The position numbers and the translations under genes are program-made. A stretch of DNA of 10,424 bases from Erwinia sp. Its GTDB lineage: Bacteria > Pseudomonadota > Gammaproteobacteria > Enterobacterales > Enterobacteriaceae. A model generated the notes under the pieces. That model saw only the letters and a program-made list of their open reading frames with translations, was not told the DNA's origin and did no database searches. Location of the stretch: NCBI GenBank assembly GCA_003512805.1, contig DOOK01000379.1:3206-13629 (forward strand), written 5' to 3'. How positions within the stretch are numbered: position 1 is the first letter of the stretch; each line of letters starts with the position of its first letter. Below, piece after piece: positions 1-7,073 of this stretch.

Positions 1-873
1 TACGAACCGTTTTACGATCTTATCCAGCGGGCGCTGACGCATCCTAATTCAGTGCAGATCGCCACGCTTTACCATCAGCTGCTCGGTTTTCTCAGCATCG
101 CGCTGTTTGCCGTGTTGGTCGATGTGCTGAATATGTTCTTTATCAGCCACTATATTTTTCGCTGGCGTACGGCGATGAACCAGCATTACATGGCGCACTG
201 GTCACGATTGCGCAGCATCGAAGGCGCGGCGCAGCGCGTACAGGAAGACACTATGCGTTTCGCCTCGACGTTGGAAGATATGGGCGTGAGCCTGATTAAT
301 GCCGTCATGACGCTTATTGCCTTTTTACCGGTGCTGATCGGGCTGTCGGTACACGTGAAAAACGTGCCGCTGCTCGGGGATCTCCCCTATGCGTTGGTGA
401 TTGCCGTAGTGCTCTGGTCACTGCTTGGCACCGGGCTGCTGGCCGCGGTAGGGATTAAGCTGCCGGGTCTTTCATTTCGTAATCAGCAGGTGGAGGCCGC
501 CTATCGTAAAGAGCTGGTCTACGGCGAAGATGATCCAACACGCGCCAGCCCGCCCACAGTGAAAAACCTGTTCTGGCTGATCCGTAAAAACTATTTCCGG
601 CTCTACTTTCACTATCTTTATTTTAATATCGCCCGTTCGCTCTATTTACAGCTCGACGCCGTTTTCGGTCTGGTGGTGCTGTTTCCTTCTGTTGTGACCG
701 CCGCTATCACTTTCGGGCTGCTTCAGCAAATTAACAATGTGTTTGAACAGGTGCGCGGCGCCTTTCAGTATCTGGTGTATTCGTGGAGTACGCTGGTAGA
801 ACTGCTGTCTATCTATAAACGTTTGCGGTTGTTTGAACAGGTACTGGACAGGGAAGCTCAGGGCGAACGTTAA
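1..873 (+). CDS. sbmA: SbmA-type peptide antibiotic transporter (5' truncated by window edge)
   Basis: This is the C-terminal 290 residues of the inner-membrane peptide transporter SbmA. The family is homodimeric and proton-driven; it has the fold of an ABC exporter membrane domain but no ATPase domain. It imports microcins B17 and J25, proline-rich peptides and bleomycin. The frame is open from base 1, reading YEPFYDLIQ, which matches roughly residue 112 of the about 406-residue E. coli protein as I remember it. The GTG at position 52 is therefore an internal valine and not the start. Recognisable family stretches are [68 protein letters not shown] and VRGAFQYL. Several long hydrophobic helices are visible. 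The gene ends with TAA at 871-873, just before a GC-rich hairpin. The missing part lies to the left of the window. Identification is secure. Confidence 0.95.
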   Translation, partial: YEPFYDLIQRALTHPNSVQIATLYHQLLGFLSIALFAVLVDVLNMFFISHYIFRWRTAMNQHYMAHWSRLRSIEGAAQRVQEDTMRFASTLEDMGVSLINAVMTLIAFLPVLIGLSVHVKNVPLLGDLPYALVIAVVLWSLLGTGLLAAVGIKLPGLSFRNQQVEAAYRKELVYGEDDPTRASPPTVKNLFWLIRKNYFRLYFHYLYFNIARSLYLQLDAVFGLVVLFPSVVTAAITFGLLQQINNVFEQVRGAFQYLVYSWSTLVELLSIYKRLRLFEQVLDREAQGER

Positions 874-897
874 GGGGCACGACAGGATCCGTGCCCC
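874..897. terminator. GC-rich hairpin between convergent sbmA and dihydroxyacetone kinase genes
   Basis: GGGGCACG (874-881) pairs perfectly with CGTGCCCC (890-897) around an 8-base loop. It starts directly after the sbmA stop and ends 7 bases from the stop of the leftward kinase gene. It sits where a shared bidirectional terminator would be expected. Neither side has a good run of T: the plus side has five T only 11 bases away and the minus side has TTAACG. Intrinsic termination may therefore be weak or aided by Rho. Confidence 0.5.
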
Positions 898-904
898 GAT
901 GCCG

Positions 905-2551
905 CTATTTTTGTGCAGCCAGTCTGGCGAAGACCTGCTCTACTGCATAAGCGCCCGGATCCTTCACGCCGTTCAGGCTTTCCTGATTCAGGTAAGAGGA
1001 GCGGCCCGCCTGCGCTTTACTCATCTGCGCCGTTTTCTCCGCGCCCGCTTTCGCTGCCTGCGCCGCCGCCTCTATACTTTTACCGGCTACCAGCGCGGCG
1101 AAAGCGGGATCCAGCGCGTCAATCATGGTGCGATCGCCCGGCCGCGCGCCGCCGTAGTGCTGCATTCTTTCCAACCCATAGCTTAGGGCTTGCGGCAGCG
1201 TATCGCCCTCTTCCAGCTTCTGCCCGGCCGCGGTAAACATAATCGACATCAGCACGCCGCTGGAGCCGCCCATGACGACCGCCAGCTCTTCACCAATCAA
1301 CGTTAACAGGCTCTCCGGCTCGTTCAGCGGCAGCCTGTTGGCTTCCAGCTCAGCCAGGATTTTTTTCGCCCCGGCGGCAAAGGTCGAGCCGGTATCCCCA
1401 TCGCCCACTTTAGCATCCAGCTGGTTCAGCTCGTTTTCCAGCTCTGCCAGCGTGCGGCAAACGGTGTTGACCACGCTCGCCGTTGACGCATTTTGTGAAG
1501 CCGTAACCTGCTGCCGCCGCGCGACCTTTTCGCCCTGAAGCGTATTGAGTGGCGCAGGCTTACCCGCGGGCTGCCAGCCACTGGCCTCAACCGGTGCCTG
1601 TAGCGCTTCCGCCAACGCATCGGTAAGGAGCATCGTCGACAGCGAAAAACCTTTCATATCCAGCGCGCTGACCAGCGTCGCCGGGCCAATCAACAAGTCG
1701 ACCTGTTTTCCCAATGGCGAATGTAATATTTCACGCGTCAGTACCGCCATTTCCAGCGAGGAGAAACCGCCCAGATTGTTGATTAACAACGCCGTCTTTT
1801 TGTGGTCAGGATTATGCGCCGCCAGCTTCTCTACCATCAGTGAAACAATCTCACGGCTGTCCTGAGTGTGCAGCGTGGAGGTACCGGGCTCGCCATGGAT
1901 GCCCATGCCTAACTCACTGTGCCCCTCTTTGACCCGCTCGTCGCGCGCTTCGCCCGGGACATGACAGCTGCTGAAGGCCAGGCCAAGGCTGGCGGTAGCC
2001 GCAATGGCGTCATTAGCCGCCGCCGTCACTTCTTCCAGCGATTTTCCATTAGCGGCAGCATAACCCGCTACTTTATGGACCAGCGCTGTACCGGCAATAC
2101 CGCGCGGCTGCGGATTTTCCGGCAGAGCAATATCATCCGTCACCATGACCAGATCGACCTTGAAACCCAGCTTTTTCGCTTTTTCCGCCGCCAGGCCAAA
2201 GTTCAGCCGGTCGCCGGTGTAATTTTTAACAATCAGCAGGCAGCCTTTTTTACCGGTGACGTTGATGATAGCGCTGAGCACGGCCTCCACGCTCGGCGAT
2301 GCGAAGATATCGCCGCAGACGGCAGCCGTCAGCATACCTTTACCAACAAAGCCTACGTGCGCCGGTTCATGGCCGGAACCCCCGCCGGAAATCAGCGCCA
2401 CCTCCTCTTTATCCCAGTCGTTACGCACCACCACCCGGATATCGGGGCCAGCATCCAGCAAACTCAGGTTGTGCCACGGGTTGCCAATCAGCGCACCTTC
2501 AATCGCTTCACTGACCAAATCGCTTTTTTTATGCATGAAAAACTGACTCAT
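905..2551 (-). CDS. dhaK: Dihydroxyacetone kinase, ATP-dependent, single-chain DhaK-DhaL fusion
   Basis: This 548-residue cytoplasmic enzyme phosphorylates dihydroxyacetone to dihydroxyacetone phosphate, feeding glycerol or DHA carbon into glycolysis. It resembles the 552-residue Citrobacter freundii enzyme from start (MSQFF) to end. The N-terminal DhaK domain (about 1-325) has the glycine-rich GGGSGHEP at 56-63, VKNYTGDRLNFGLA at 108-121, and the histidine that binds substrate covalently as a hemiaminal, H219 in GIHGEPG. After a linker rich in Ala, Gln and Ser, the C-terminal ATP-binding DhaL domain (about 355-548) has DAKVGDGDTGST at 379-390, whose D379, D384 and D386 should hold the Mg ions. 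It also has GGSSG at 428-432 and GDRTMIDAL at 472-480. Having both domains in one chain, with no PTS-type dhaM or dhaR beside it, points to ATP rather than phosphoenolpyruvate as donor. The ATG is preceded by AGGAGG. The gene stands alone as a single transcription unit. The symbol follows C. freundii use. Confidence 0.93.
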   Translation of the reverse strand: MSQFFMHKKSDLVSEAIEGALIGNPWHNLSLLDAGPDIRVVVRNDWDKEEVALISGGGSGHEPAHVGFVGKGMLTAAVCGDIFASPSVEAVLSAIINVTGKKGCLLIVKNYTGDRLNFGLAAEKAKKLGFKVDLVMVTDDIALPENPQPRGIAGTALVHKVAGYAAANGKSLEEVTAAANDAIAATASLGLAFSSCHVPGEARDERVKEGHSELGMGIHGEPGTSTLHTQDSREIVSLMVEKLAAHNPDHKKTALLINNLGGFSSLEMAVLTREILHSPLGKQVDLLIGPATLVSALDMKGFSLSTMLLTDALAEALQAPVEASGWQPAGKPAPLNTLQGEKVARRQQVTASQNASTASVVNTVCRTLAELENELNQLDAKVGDGDTGSTFAAGAKKILAELEANRLPLNEPESLLTLIGEELAVVMGGSSGVLMSIMFTAAGQKLEEGDTLPQALSYGLERMQHYGGARPGDRTMIDALDPAFAALVAGKSIEAAAQAAKAGAEKTAQMSKAQAGRSSYLNQESLNGVKDPGAYAVEQVFARLAAQK

Positions 2552-2554
2552 AAA

Positions 2555-2567
2555 CCTTCTTCCTCCT
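2555..2567 (-). promoter_or_regulatory. Ribosome binding site of the dihydroxyacetone kinase gene
   Basis: On the minus strand AGGAGG (2567-2562) lies 10 bases before the ATG, which is a rather long spacing. A second, weaker GAAGG (2559-2555) lies 3 bases before it. Together they support the ATG at 2551 and the MSQFF start shared with C. freundii DhaK. Confidence 0.7.
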
Positions 2568-2905
2568 GGCTGAAAAGAGCGGACTAAGTCACTAACTGTA
2601 GTTGAATTCTTGCGGAGGTCGTACAGGGAATAAGCATACCGGGGAGAAACGCATCAACATAAAACAGGCGTATTTGGGCGGTTGCAGGCAACGATATTTT
2701 GCAAAAGCTCACGAAAAAACAACAGAATATTTTATGCTTTTTAACAGTATTTTTGACAGGATCGACCGGGAGCTTCTGGTCGGGCCTCTGCGCGCTGACC
2801 ATAAGAAAACTCTGAATGACAATAAAAAGCAACCTGATTATTAACGTTTTTATCAGGTAACCATCCAGCATTACTCCTAAATGTTTCTTCGCGCAGATTT
2901 TGAGA
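2568..2905. other. Non-coding leader and upstream region of the dihydroxyacetone kinase gene
   Basis: I see no believable gene here. Besides the possible promoter there are four symmetric elements that could be operators or RNA hairpins: GTTGC/GCAAC at 2681-2692, TTTTGCAAAA at 2697-2706, an imperfect stem at 2763-2782 (CGACC/GGTCG arms), and ACCTGAT/ATCAGGT arms at 2832-2838 and 2852-2858 with a 13-base spacer. The last lies about 75 bases upstream of the candidate promoter's -35 element. No regulator can be named from these. Confidence 0.5.
2731..2759 (-). promoter_or_regulatory. Possible sigma-70 promoter for the dihydroxyacetone kinase gene
   Basis: On the minus strand a -35-like CTGTCA (2759-2754) is followed after 17 bases by a -10-like CATAAA (2736-2731), each matching consensus at 4 of 6 positions. 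It would give a leader of about 170 bases. That leader contains a perfect inverted repeat, GTTGC-AG-GCAAC, at 2681-2692. This is the best candidate I could find upstream of the kinase gene but is not compelling. Confidence 0.3.
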
Positions 2906-2935
2906 TTGCAGTATACCAACTAATTATTGTACAGT
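2906..2935 (+). promoter_or_regulatory. Possible promoter for a small RNA
   Basis: TTGCAG (2906-2911), 18 bases, then TACAGT (2930-2935) make a plausible sigma-70 promoter, each box matching consensus at 4 of 6. It lies about 150 bases upstream of a strong rightward terminator with no ORF in between, so a start near 2942 would give a short non-coding transcript. The call rests mainly on the terminator. Confidence 0.35.
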
Positions 2936-2941
2936 TTTGGT

Positions 2942-3087
2942 TATCGTTCTGCGATCCTGGTCACTCCTCTTTGATAACAAGACCAGTTCTCTTTTACGCA
3001 GACGACTTCCCTCTGTAGCAGGATAAGCTTCACCACGCCACCACCAGGGCGTTATACGGAGCAGGTCGCAAGACCTGCTCTTTTTTT
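2942..3087 (+). ncRNA. Candidate small RNA ending in a strong intrinsic terminator
   Basis: A rightward transcript from the possible promoter at 2906-2935 to the terminator at 3059-3087 would be about 145 bases. It could fold with a stem CTGGTC/GACCAG (2957-2962 with 2981-2986), then a pyrimidine-rich unpaired stretch. Next come a small stem ACGCC/GGCGT around an exposed CACCACCA-type loop (3036-3053), and the 9-bp terminator stem with a seven-T tail. An exposed loop plus a terminal U tract is the usual shape of an Hfq-dependent RNA. It does not match any enterobacterial small RNA I can recall. The start is inferred and the function is unknown. Confidence 0.35.
3059..3087 (+). terminator. Strong rightward intrinsic terminator with GCAA tetraloop
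   Basis: GAGCAGGTC (3059-3067) and GACCTGCTC (3072-3080) form a perfect 9-bp stem closed by a GCAA tetraloop of the stable GNRA type. Seven T (3081-3087) follow at once. It works only in the rightward direction, because the other side lacks a T run. The neighbouring protein genes on both sides read leftward, so it serves none of them and must end some other transcript. Confidence 0.85.
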
Positions 3088-3300
3088 ATGGCCATCTTTT
3101 CGCAGCAGTGAGAAAGATAAAGGCTGACTGCACAAAGAAAGCTGCCGGCCAGAAATAGACTGCAGCGCGCTCGCGCCAGCGGCAACCCGGAAGGGAGGGA
3201 GAGGGACAGCGGAACAGGCTTATTGGGTAAAACAGAGCCAGGAAACATCGGCGTCAGGAAGCAGAAATCGTAAGGAATACCGTTTAAAAACCAGTAGGGT
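3088..3300. other. Non-coding stretch between two facing terminators
   Basis: I see no gene, promoter or repeat that I can support. A 72-codon leftward frame (3030-3248) runs through the terminator hairpin and has no ribosome binding site or family resemblance. The stretch is bounded by a rightward terminator on its left and the leftward terminator of the chemotaxis gene on its right. Confidence 0.5.
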
Positions 3301-3351
3301 AAAAAATCAGCCCCGTCCGCTGCCCGCTAACCAATGGCGCGAACGGAGCCT
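3301..3351 (-). terminator. Intrinsic terminator of the chemotaxis receptor gene
   Basis: Downstream of the leftward receptor gene, bases 3351-3339 pair with 3320-3309 on the minus strand in a stem of about 12 bp, with one bulged G and two G-T pairs, around an 18-base loop. It is followed by GA and six T (3306-3301). It begins 9 bases after the stop codon. Confidence 0.75.
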
Positions 3352-3360
3352 GCATTGCCG

Positions 3361-5280
3361 TTAGCGGAACACGCTAATCGCTTCGACCAGACGCGTGGCC
3401 TGATGAGTCATCCGGCTGGCTGCCTGTGCCCCTTCCTCCACCCGCGCGGCGTTCTGATGAGTGATATTATCCAGGTCTTCTACCGCCAAACTGACTTCGC
3501 TCAGTGCCGTAGCCTGTTCGGAAGTGGCCGCGCTGATCTGCGCAATCAGTGAAGTGACGTTCTGCACCTGAGAAACGATCTCTTCCATCGTCCTGCCCGC
3601 ACCGTTAACGTGAGCACTACCGGACTCTACCTTCAGCGCGCTGTTTTCCACCAGGTTTTTTATTTCACTGGCGGCTTTTGCGCTGCGCTGGGCCAGGCTA
3701 CGCACTTCTCCGGCCACGACGGCAAAACCTTTACCCTGTTCGCCCGCACGTGCGGCTTCCACGGCTGCGTTCAGCGCCAGAATATTGGTCTGAAACGCAA
3801 TGCTGTCGATGACGGAAATAATTTCCTCAATCTGACCGGAGCTGCCGCGAATTTTGCCCATGGTATCCATTACCGAGTCCATGGCTTCGCCGCTGAGCAG
3901 TGCGGCCTGGGTTGCGGAAACTGCCCGGCTGGAAGCGTAGCGTGTACTGTCGTTATTTTGCTGAATAATGGCGGCGAGTTGTTCCATGCTGGCCGCGGTT
4001 TCTGCCAGCGAGGCTGCCTGCTCTTCGGTTCGGGAAGAAAGATCACCGTTTCCTTTCGCAATCTCTTCGGAAGAGTTGGCGATAGTGGCGGCATTGCTTT
4101 TGATATCTGAAACCAGCTGGGCCAGACGCTGCTGCATCAGCATTAAAGCATTCAGCAGTTCGGCCGTTTCATTGTTTCCGGAAACGTTCAGGGTCGCCGT
4201 CAGATCGCCTGCGGCCACACGACTGGCAATCTCTACCGCCTGTTTAAGTGGGCGGGTGACGGAACGCACGATCGTCGTTGCCAGCAAAATGACCAGAAGC
4301 GCAACCGCGAACAGGCCTGCCAGCAGCCAGTACTGAGCATGACGGCGCTCGGTAATCTGAAGCTGTAGCTGCATTTCGAGACGACTGCTGGCCTTATCGC
4401 CCAGTTCGGCATAGCGGTTAATGGCCTGCGTAAAGATGCTGACATACTCAGCCGGCACGACGCTGGCATGGCTGCTGACAAAGATCGAATCAGCCAGGCG
4501 TAGCGCGTCGGATGCCTGTTGATTGGCTTCTTCCGACAGTCCGGCAAAGACCGGCTTAAGAGCGGGCTCAATAAGGAAGACCTTATCGAGGTTAGTACTG
4601 AACTGAGCCAGGGCCGTCTTGCCGCTGTCGATCTTAAACGCCATCCGGCTGTAATCCACATCGCTGACAGGACCACCTGCAATCAGGGAGGCACCGATGC
4701 CGCGGATCTGCCCCAATGTTTCAGTCAGCAGAGGCAGGCGGACAAAGGTGCTGATAATGGTCTGGTAGGTATTTAAATCTGCATCAAGGGTGAGGCCGTA
4801 AAAGTCCAGCACATCCTGATTGGTATCCAGCAGCGTCTGGATCAGGTGCGTATGGCGAGTCAGGCTTGCCTCTGGCGTCAGCGTACCGGCTTTGATGTCC
4901 GATTCCAGCCCGTTCCACTCCTCCGTGACAAGCGCCAGACGTTTTAAGGGCGATGCCTGGGGATCGGCCTGACGAAGGTCGGCCGCAAGGGTTTCCGTCA
5001 GACGGTTAATTTCGCTTGCCAGCGCCAGGCGGGGCGCGGTGGCCGGATTGTGCTGAGCGATAGCGATAGCACTTTGCGCCCGATGACGCTGCAGCAAATT
5101 CAACAGCGCCAGCATTTTTTTCTCGGTCGGCACGCCGGTTAATTCAGTTTGTTTTGCCTCAATAATTTTGCTGCCGGTTTGAATAAACATAAAAGTGGGT
5201 AAAGCAAAAAGCATTAGCGCAAAGGCTCCCAGCAGCAAAAATTTAGCAGGGAGGTTAATTCTGTCGAGTAGGTTCTTCAT
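3361..5280 (-). CDS. Methyl-accepting chemotaxis protein with all-helical periplasmic sensor
   Basis: This 639-residue inner-membrane receptor would pass a periplasmic signal to CheA and CheW to steer flagellar rotation. Its layout is a membrane helix (about 11-33), a periplasmic domain (about 34-316), a second helix (about 317-338), a HAMP linker (about 339-391), and a long cytoplasmic coiled-coil signalling domain. The kinase-contact hairpin tip is at 491-534 ([25 protein letters not shown] and onward). Likely methylation stretches are near 418-435 and 585-596, rich in Gln and Glu. The roughly 280-residue sensor looks wholly helical, with [10 protein letters not shown] near 62-71 recalling nitrate/nitrite-sensing-type helices. 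It is much longer than the Tar or Tsr four-helix sensor, and I cannot name its ligand. The chain ends ISVFR, with no NWETF-type tether for CheR. The ATG at 5280 has only a weak purine-rich site (AGAGA) upstream. The receptor class is certain; the specific symbol is not. Confidence 0.93.
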   Translation of the reverse strand: MKNLLDRINLPAKFLLLGAFALMLFALPTFMFIQTGSKIIEAKQTELTGVPTEKKMLALLNLLQRHRAQSAIAIAQHNPATAPRLALASEINRLTETLAADLRQADPQASPLKRLALVTEEWNGLESDIKAGTLTPEASLTRHTHLIQTLLDTNQDVLDFYGLTLDADLNTYQTIISTFVRLPLLTETLGQIRGIGASLIAGGPVSDVDYSRMAFKIDSGKTALAQFSTNLDKVFLIEPALKPVFAGLSEEANQQASDALRLADSIFVSSHASVVPAEYVSIFTQAINRYAELGDKASSRLEMQLQLQITERRHAQYWLLAGLFAVALLVILLATTIVRSVTRPLKQAVEIASRVAAGDLTATLNVSGNNETAELLNALMLMQQRLAQLVSDIKSNAATIANSSEEIAKGNGDLSSRTEEQAASLAETAASMEQLAAIIQQNNDSTRYASSRAVSATQAALLSGEAMDSVMDTMGKIRGSSGQIEEIISVIDSIAFQTNILALNAAVEAARAGEQGKGFAVVAGEVRSLAQRSAKAASEIKNLVENSALKVESGSAHVNGAGRTMEEIVSQVQNVTSLIAQISAATSEQATALSEVSLAVEDLDNITHQNAARVEEGAQAASRMTHQATRLVEAISVFR

Positions 5281-5612
5281 TTTTATCTCTGATAATATTT
5301 GATTTAGTTTTAATTAATTGCGTCAGGTGAATCAGCTATTTATTACAGTGCCCTGGTTCTATGCGATGTCAGGCGTCAAGGGTTCAGGCGAAAGCCCGTC
5401 CGAGAAACAGCCCTCATGAAAGTGAAAAATTAGTGTAGTGAAACGGAGTGTATCCTGGGATTTTCAGTTGTATAGATGATATTTTCTTAACATAGAGCGC
5501 GGGCTAATAAAAAATAAGTTAAACAAAAACAGAGGCTTATAATTTAACCCGCTAAGGTTTAATATAAATATTGAGATTTATCTTAAGTGTGGGTCTGCTA
5601 TAAATAAAAATA
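5281..5612. other. Non-coding, partly AT-rich upstream region of the chemotaxis gene
   Basis: No ORF is supported. Composition falls sharply from about 5460 onward: hand counting gives about 25 percent G+C for 5521-5580, well below the coding genes around it. The heptamer AGTGAAA occurs at 5421-5427 and 5437-5443, 16 bases apart. I found no sigma-28 or convincing sigma-70 promoter facing the receptor gene. Confidence 0.5.
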
Positions 5613-5639
5613 TAAAGTTAATACTTTTTTTGCCGATAA
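5613..5639 (+). promoter_or_regulatory. Near-perfect sigma-28 (FliA) flagellar promoter facing right
   Basis: TAAAGTTA (5613-5620), exactly 11 bases, then GCCGATAA (5632-5639). The enterobacterial sigma-28 consensus is TAAAGTTT-N11-GCCGATAA, so 15 of 16 positions match with ideal spacing. It faces away from the leftward chemotaxis gene. The next rightward gene, wecH, starts 438 bases later, and there is no recognisable ORF in between. The expected start is about 5646. Confidence 0.8.
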
Positions 5640-6077
5640 CAGGGCGGGGCGAGGTGTGGAGTAAAGAAAATTATTCTTATATTAATAAGGTAAAATAAAG
5701 GAAGTGAGGGTTTTTTAAGTAAAGATTTCACTTTATAAAATAGTACGCAGTGAAATTATTTATCGCGTTATGACTATCTGTATTTCTTAGCCAGGTATTT
5801 ATCCGCATACGTTATGCTTGTCTTCTGCACGAAAAGAAAATAACCAAAAAGCTGGCGAAAGCGTATTTCGCACGGCAAAGATGCTTGCCGCGGCCTGCTT
5901 TCAGACAGCGAGCGTTTTTTGCGCAGTCCGGTCGTAAAGCCTTCCTTACCGAGCTGTCTTTTTAACCGGTGCGGCGGGCAGGGACAAAGTCAGCGCGGGG
6001 GATTTTGGCCGTCGGAGTTGTTGAAAACTTGCCGCCCGGCTACCCTCTGATACGCATTGATGCCAGCAGAGGAAAAC
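5640..6077. other. Non-coding region between the sigma-28 promoter and wecH
   Basis: In the rightward direction only very short frames exist (for example 18 codons from the ATG near 5880), none with a convincing ribosome binding site. The region holds a palindrome GCATA-CGT-TATGC (5805-5817) and two adjacent hairpins: GCGAAA/TTTCGC (5855-5871) and CGGCAA/TTGCCG (5873-5890). A run of six T lies near 5915 but has no good stem directly before it. AT content is high up to about 5830 and normal after that. No clear wecH promoter was found. Confidence 0.5.
5725..5756. repeat. Perfect 8-bp inverted repeat downstream of the sigma-28 promoter
   Basis: ATTTCACT (5725-5732) and AGTGAAAT (5749-5756) are perfectly complementary with a 16-base AT-rich spacer. 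The same AGTGAAA core occurs twice more to the left (5421 and 5437). It could be a regulator site or, in a sigma-28 transcript, an RNA hairpin. The bases after it (TATTTATC) are too poor in T for a standard terminator. Confidence 0.45.
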
Positions 6078-7073
6078 ATGAAGGAAAAAATAGCCTGGAT
6101 AGATAACCTGCGGGCGGTGGCCTGCCTGATGGTGATTATGATCCACACCACCACCTGGTATGTGACCAACGCGCCGAAAGTAGGCGAACACACGTGGGAT
6201 CTCTCCAACCTGCTGAACTCCGCTTCAAGAGTCTGCGTGCCGATCTTTTTTATGATTTCCGGCTTTCTGTTTTTTGGCGAGCGTAGCGCGCAGGGGCGCC
6301 ATTTTCTGCGTATCGTACTTTGTCTGCTGTTTTACAGCGCGGTGGCGCTGGCCTACATCACGTGGCTCACGCCTATCAGCCAGGGGATCTCCATCCGGCT
6401 GCTTTTGCAAAAACCGGTCTTTTACCACCTGTGGTTTTTCTTCGCGATTATCGCTATCTACCTGCTTTCGCCGTTGATTCAGGTTAAAAACGTGCGCCCA
6501 GGCTATCTGGCGGCGGTGACGCTGGTGCTGGCCGTGCTGGCGAATCCCAACACGGTGGATCGGTCGATTGGCCATTTTCACTGGCTACCACTGAATCTCT
6601 ATATTAACGGCGACAGCTTTTACTACGTGCTTTACGCGCTGTTTGGCCGCGCCATCGGCACCATGAATACTGGCGGACGTAACGTCAGCTGGCTGGCCGG
6701 AGCGGTGTTTATCGCCTGCGTGGCGGGTATTGCGGTAGGCACGAAAAAGCAAATGGCCATCAACGGCGCCTTTGCCGATACCTGGTATCTTTACTGCGGG
6801 CCGGTCGTATTTATTGCGGCGGTCAGCCTGCTGGTGCTGTTTAAAAATGCGCTAAATACCCGCATCCTGCCGGTGTTAGGCGTTATTTCACGTAATTCGC
6901 TGCCAATTTACGGCTTCCACGCCCTCTTTATTCACTTTATGCGCACGCATCAGCTCGATCACACCCATCGTCCGCTGCTGGATATTCCGCTGGTGTTTAC
7001 GCTGACGCTGCTGGGCAGCCTGCTGCTGGCGCTGGCGCTGAGGAAACTGGATAAGCGGCATTTTGTCAGTTAA
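6078..7073 (+). CDS. wecH: O-acetyltransferase WecH for enterobacterial common antigen
   Basis: This 331-residue polytopic inner-membrane protein belongs to the acyltransferase-3 family. E. coli WecH (YiaH), of the same length as I recall it, O-acetylates GlcNAc residues of the enterobacterial common antigen. The N-terminus carries the family signature [23 protein letters not shown], including conserved R12 and H23. Other shared blocks are [80 protein letters not shown] and [10 protein letters not shown]. About ten membrane helices are evident. I chose the ATG at 6078 because AGAGG lies 5 bases before it and the resulting length fits E. coli WecH. The TTG at 6057 and ATG at 6060 would add residues the family lacks. 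The stop TAA overlaps the stop of convergent malT. The gene lies outside any antigen cluster, as yiaH does in E. coli. Confidence 0.9.
   Translation: MKEKIAWIDNLRAVACLMVIMIHTTTWYVTNAPKVGEHTWDLSNLLNSASRVCVPIFFMISGFLFFGERSAQGRHFLRIVLCLLFYSAVALAYITWLTPISQGISIRLLLQKPVFYHLWFFFAIIAIYLLSPLIQVKNVRPGYLAAVTLVLAVLANPNTVDRSIGHFHWLPLNLYINGDSFYYVLYALFGRAIGTMNTGGRNVSWLAGAVFIACVAGIAVGTKKQMAINGAFADTWYLYCGPVVFIAAVSLLVLFKNALNTRILPVLGVISRNSLPIYGFHALFIHFMRTHQLDHTHRPLLDIPLVFTLTLLGSLLLALALRKLDKRHFVS

Noticed and set aside
52..54. GTG as the start of sbmA
   Set aside because: The frame is open to base 1 and the residues before it (YEPFYDLIQ) are conserved SbmA sequence, so the gene is cut by the window edge.
1919..2587. 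Rightward 222-codon frame
   Set aside because: It is antisense to the conserved DhaK domain, where codon bias on the other strand explains the open frame.
2584..2919. Leftward 111-codon frame upstream of the dihydroxyacetone kinase
   Set aside because: It covers the kinase leader and its probable promoter, has no recognisable domain and no good ribosome binding site.
3030..3248. Leftward 72-codon frame with a hydrophobic look
   Set aside because: It runs straight through the 3059-3087 terminator hairpin and has no family resemblance or start signal.
3610..4110. Rightward 166-codon frame
   Set aside because: It is antisense to the highly conserved signalling domain of the chemotaxis receptor.
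5281..5600. Sigma-28 promoter for the chemotaxis receptor gene
   Set aside because: I searched the minus strand for TAAAGTTT-N11-GCCGATAA and found nothing close; the only good match faces the other way.
6057..6077. Upstream TTG/ATG starts for wecH
   Set aside because: They would add up to seven residues not found in the E. coli protein, whereas the ATG at 6078 has a well-placed AGAGG.
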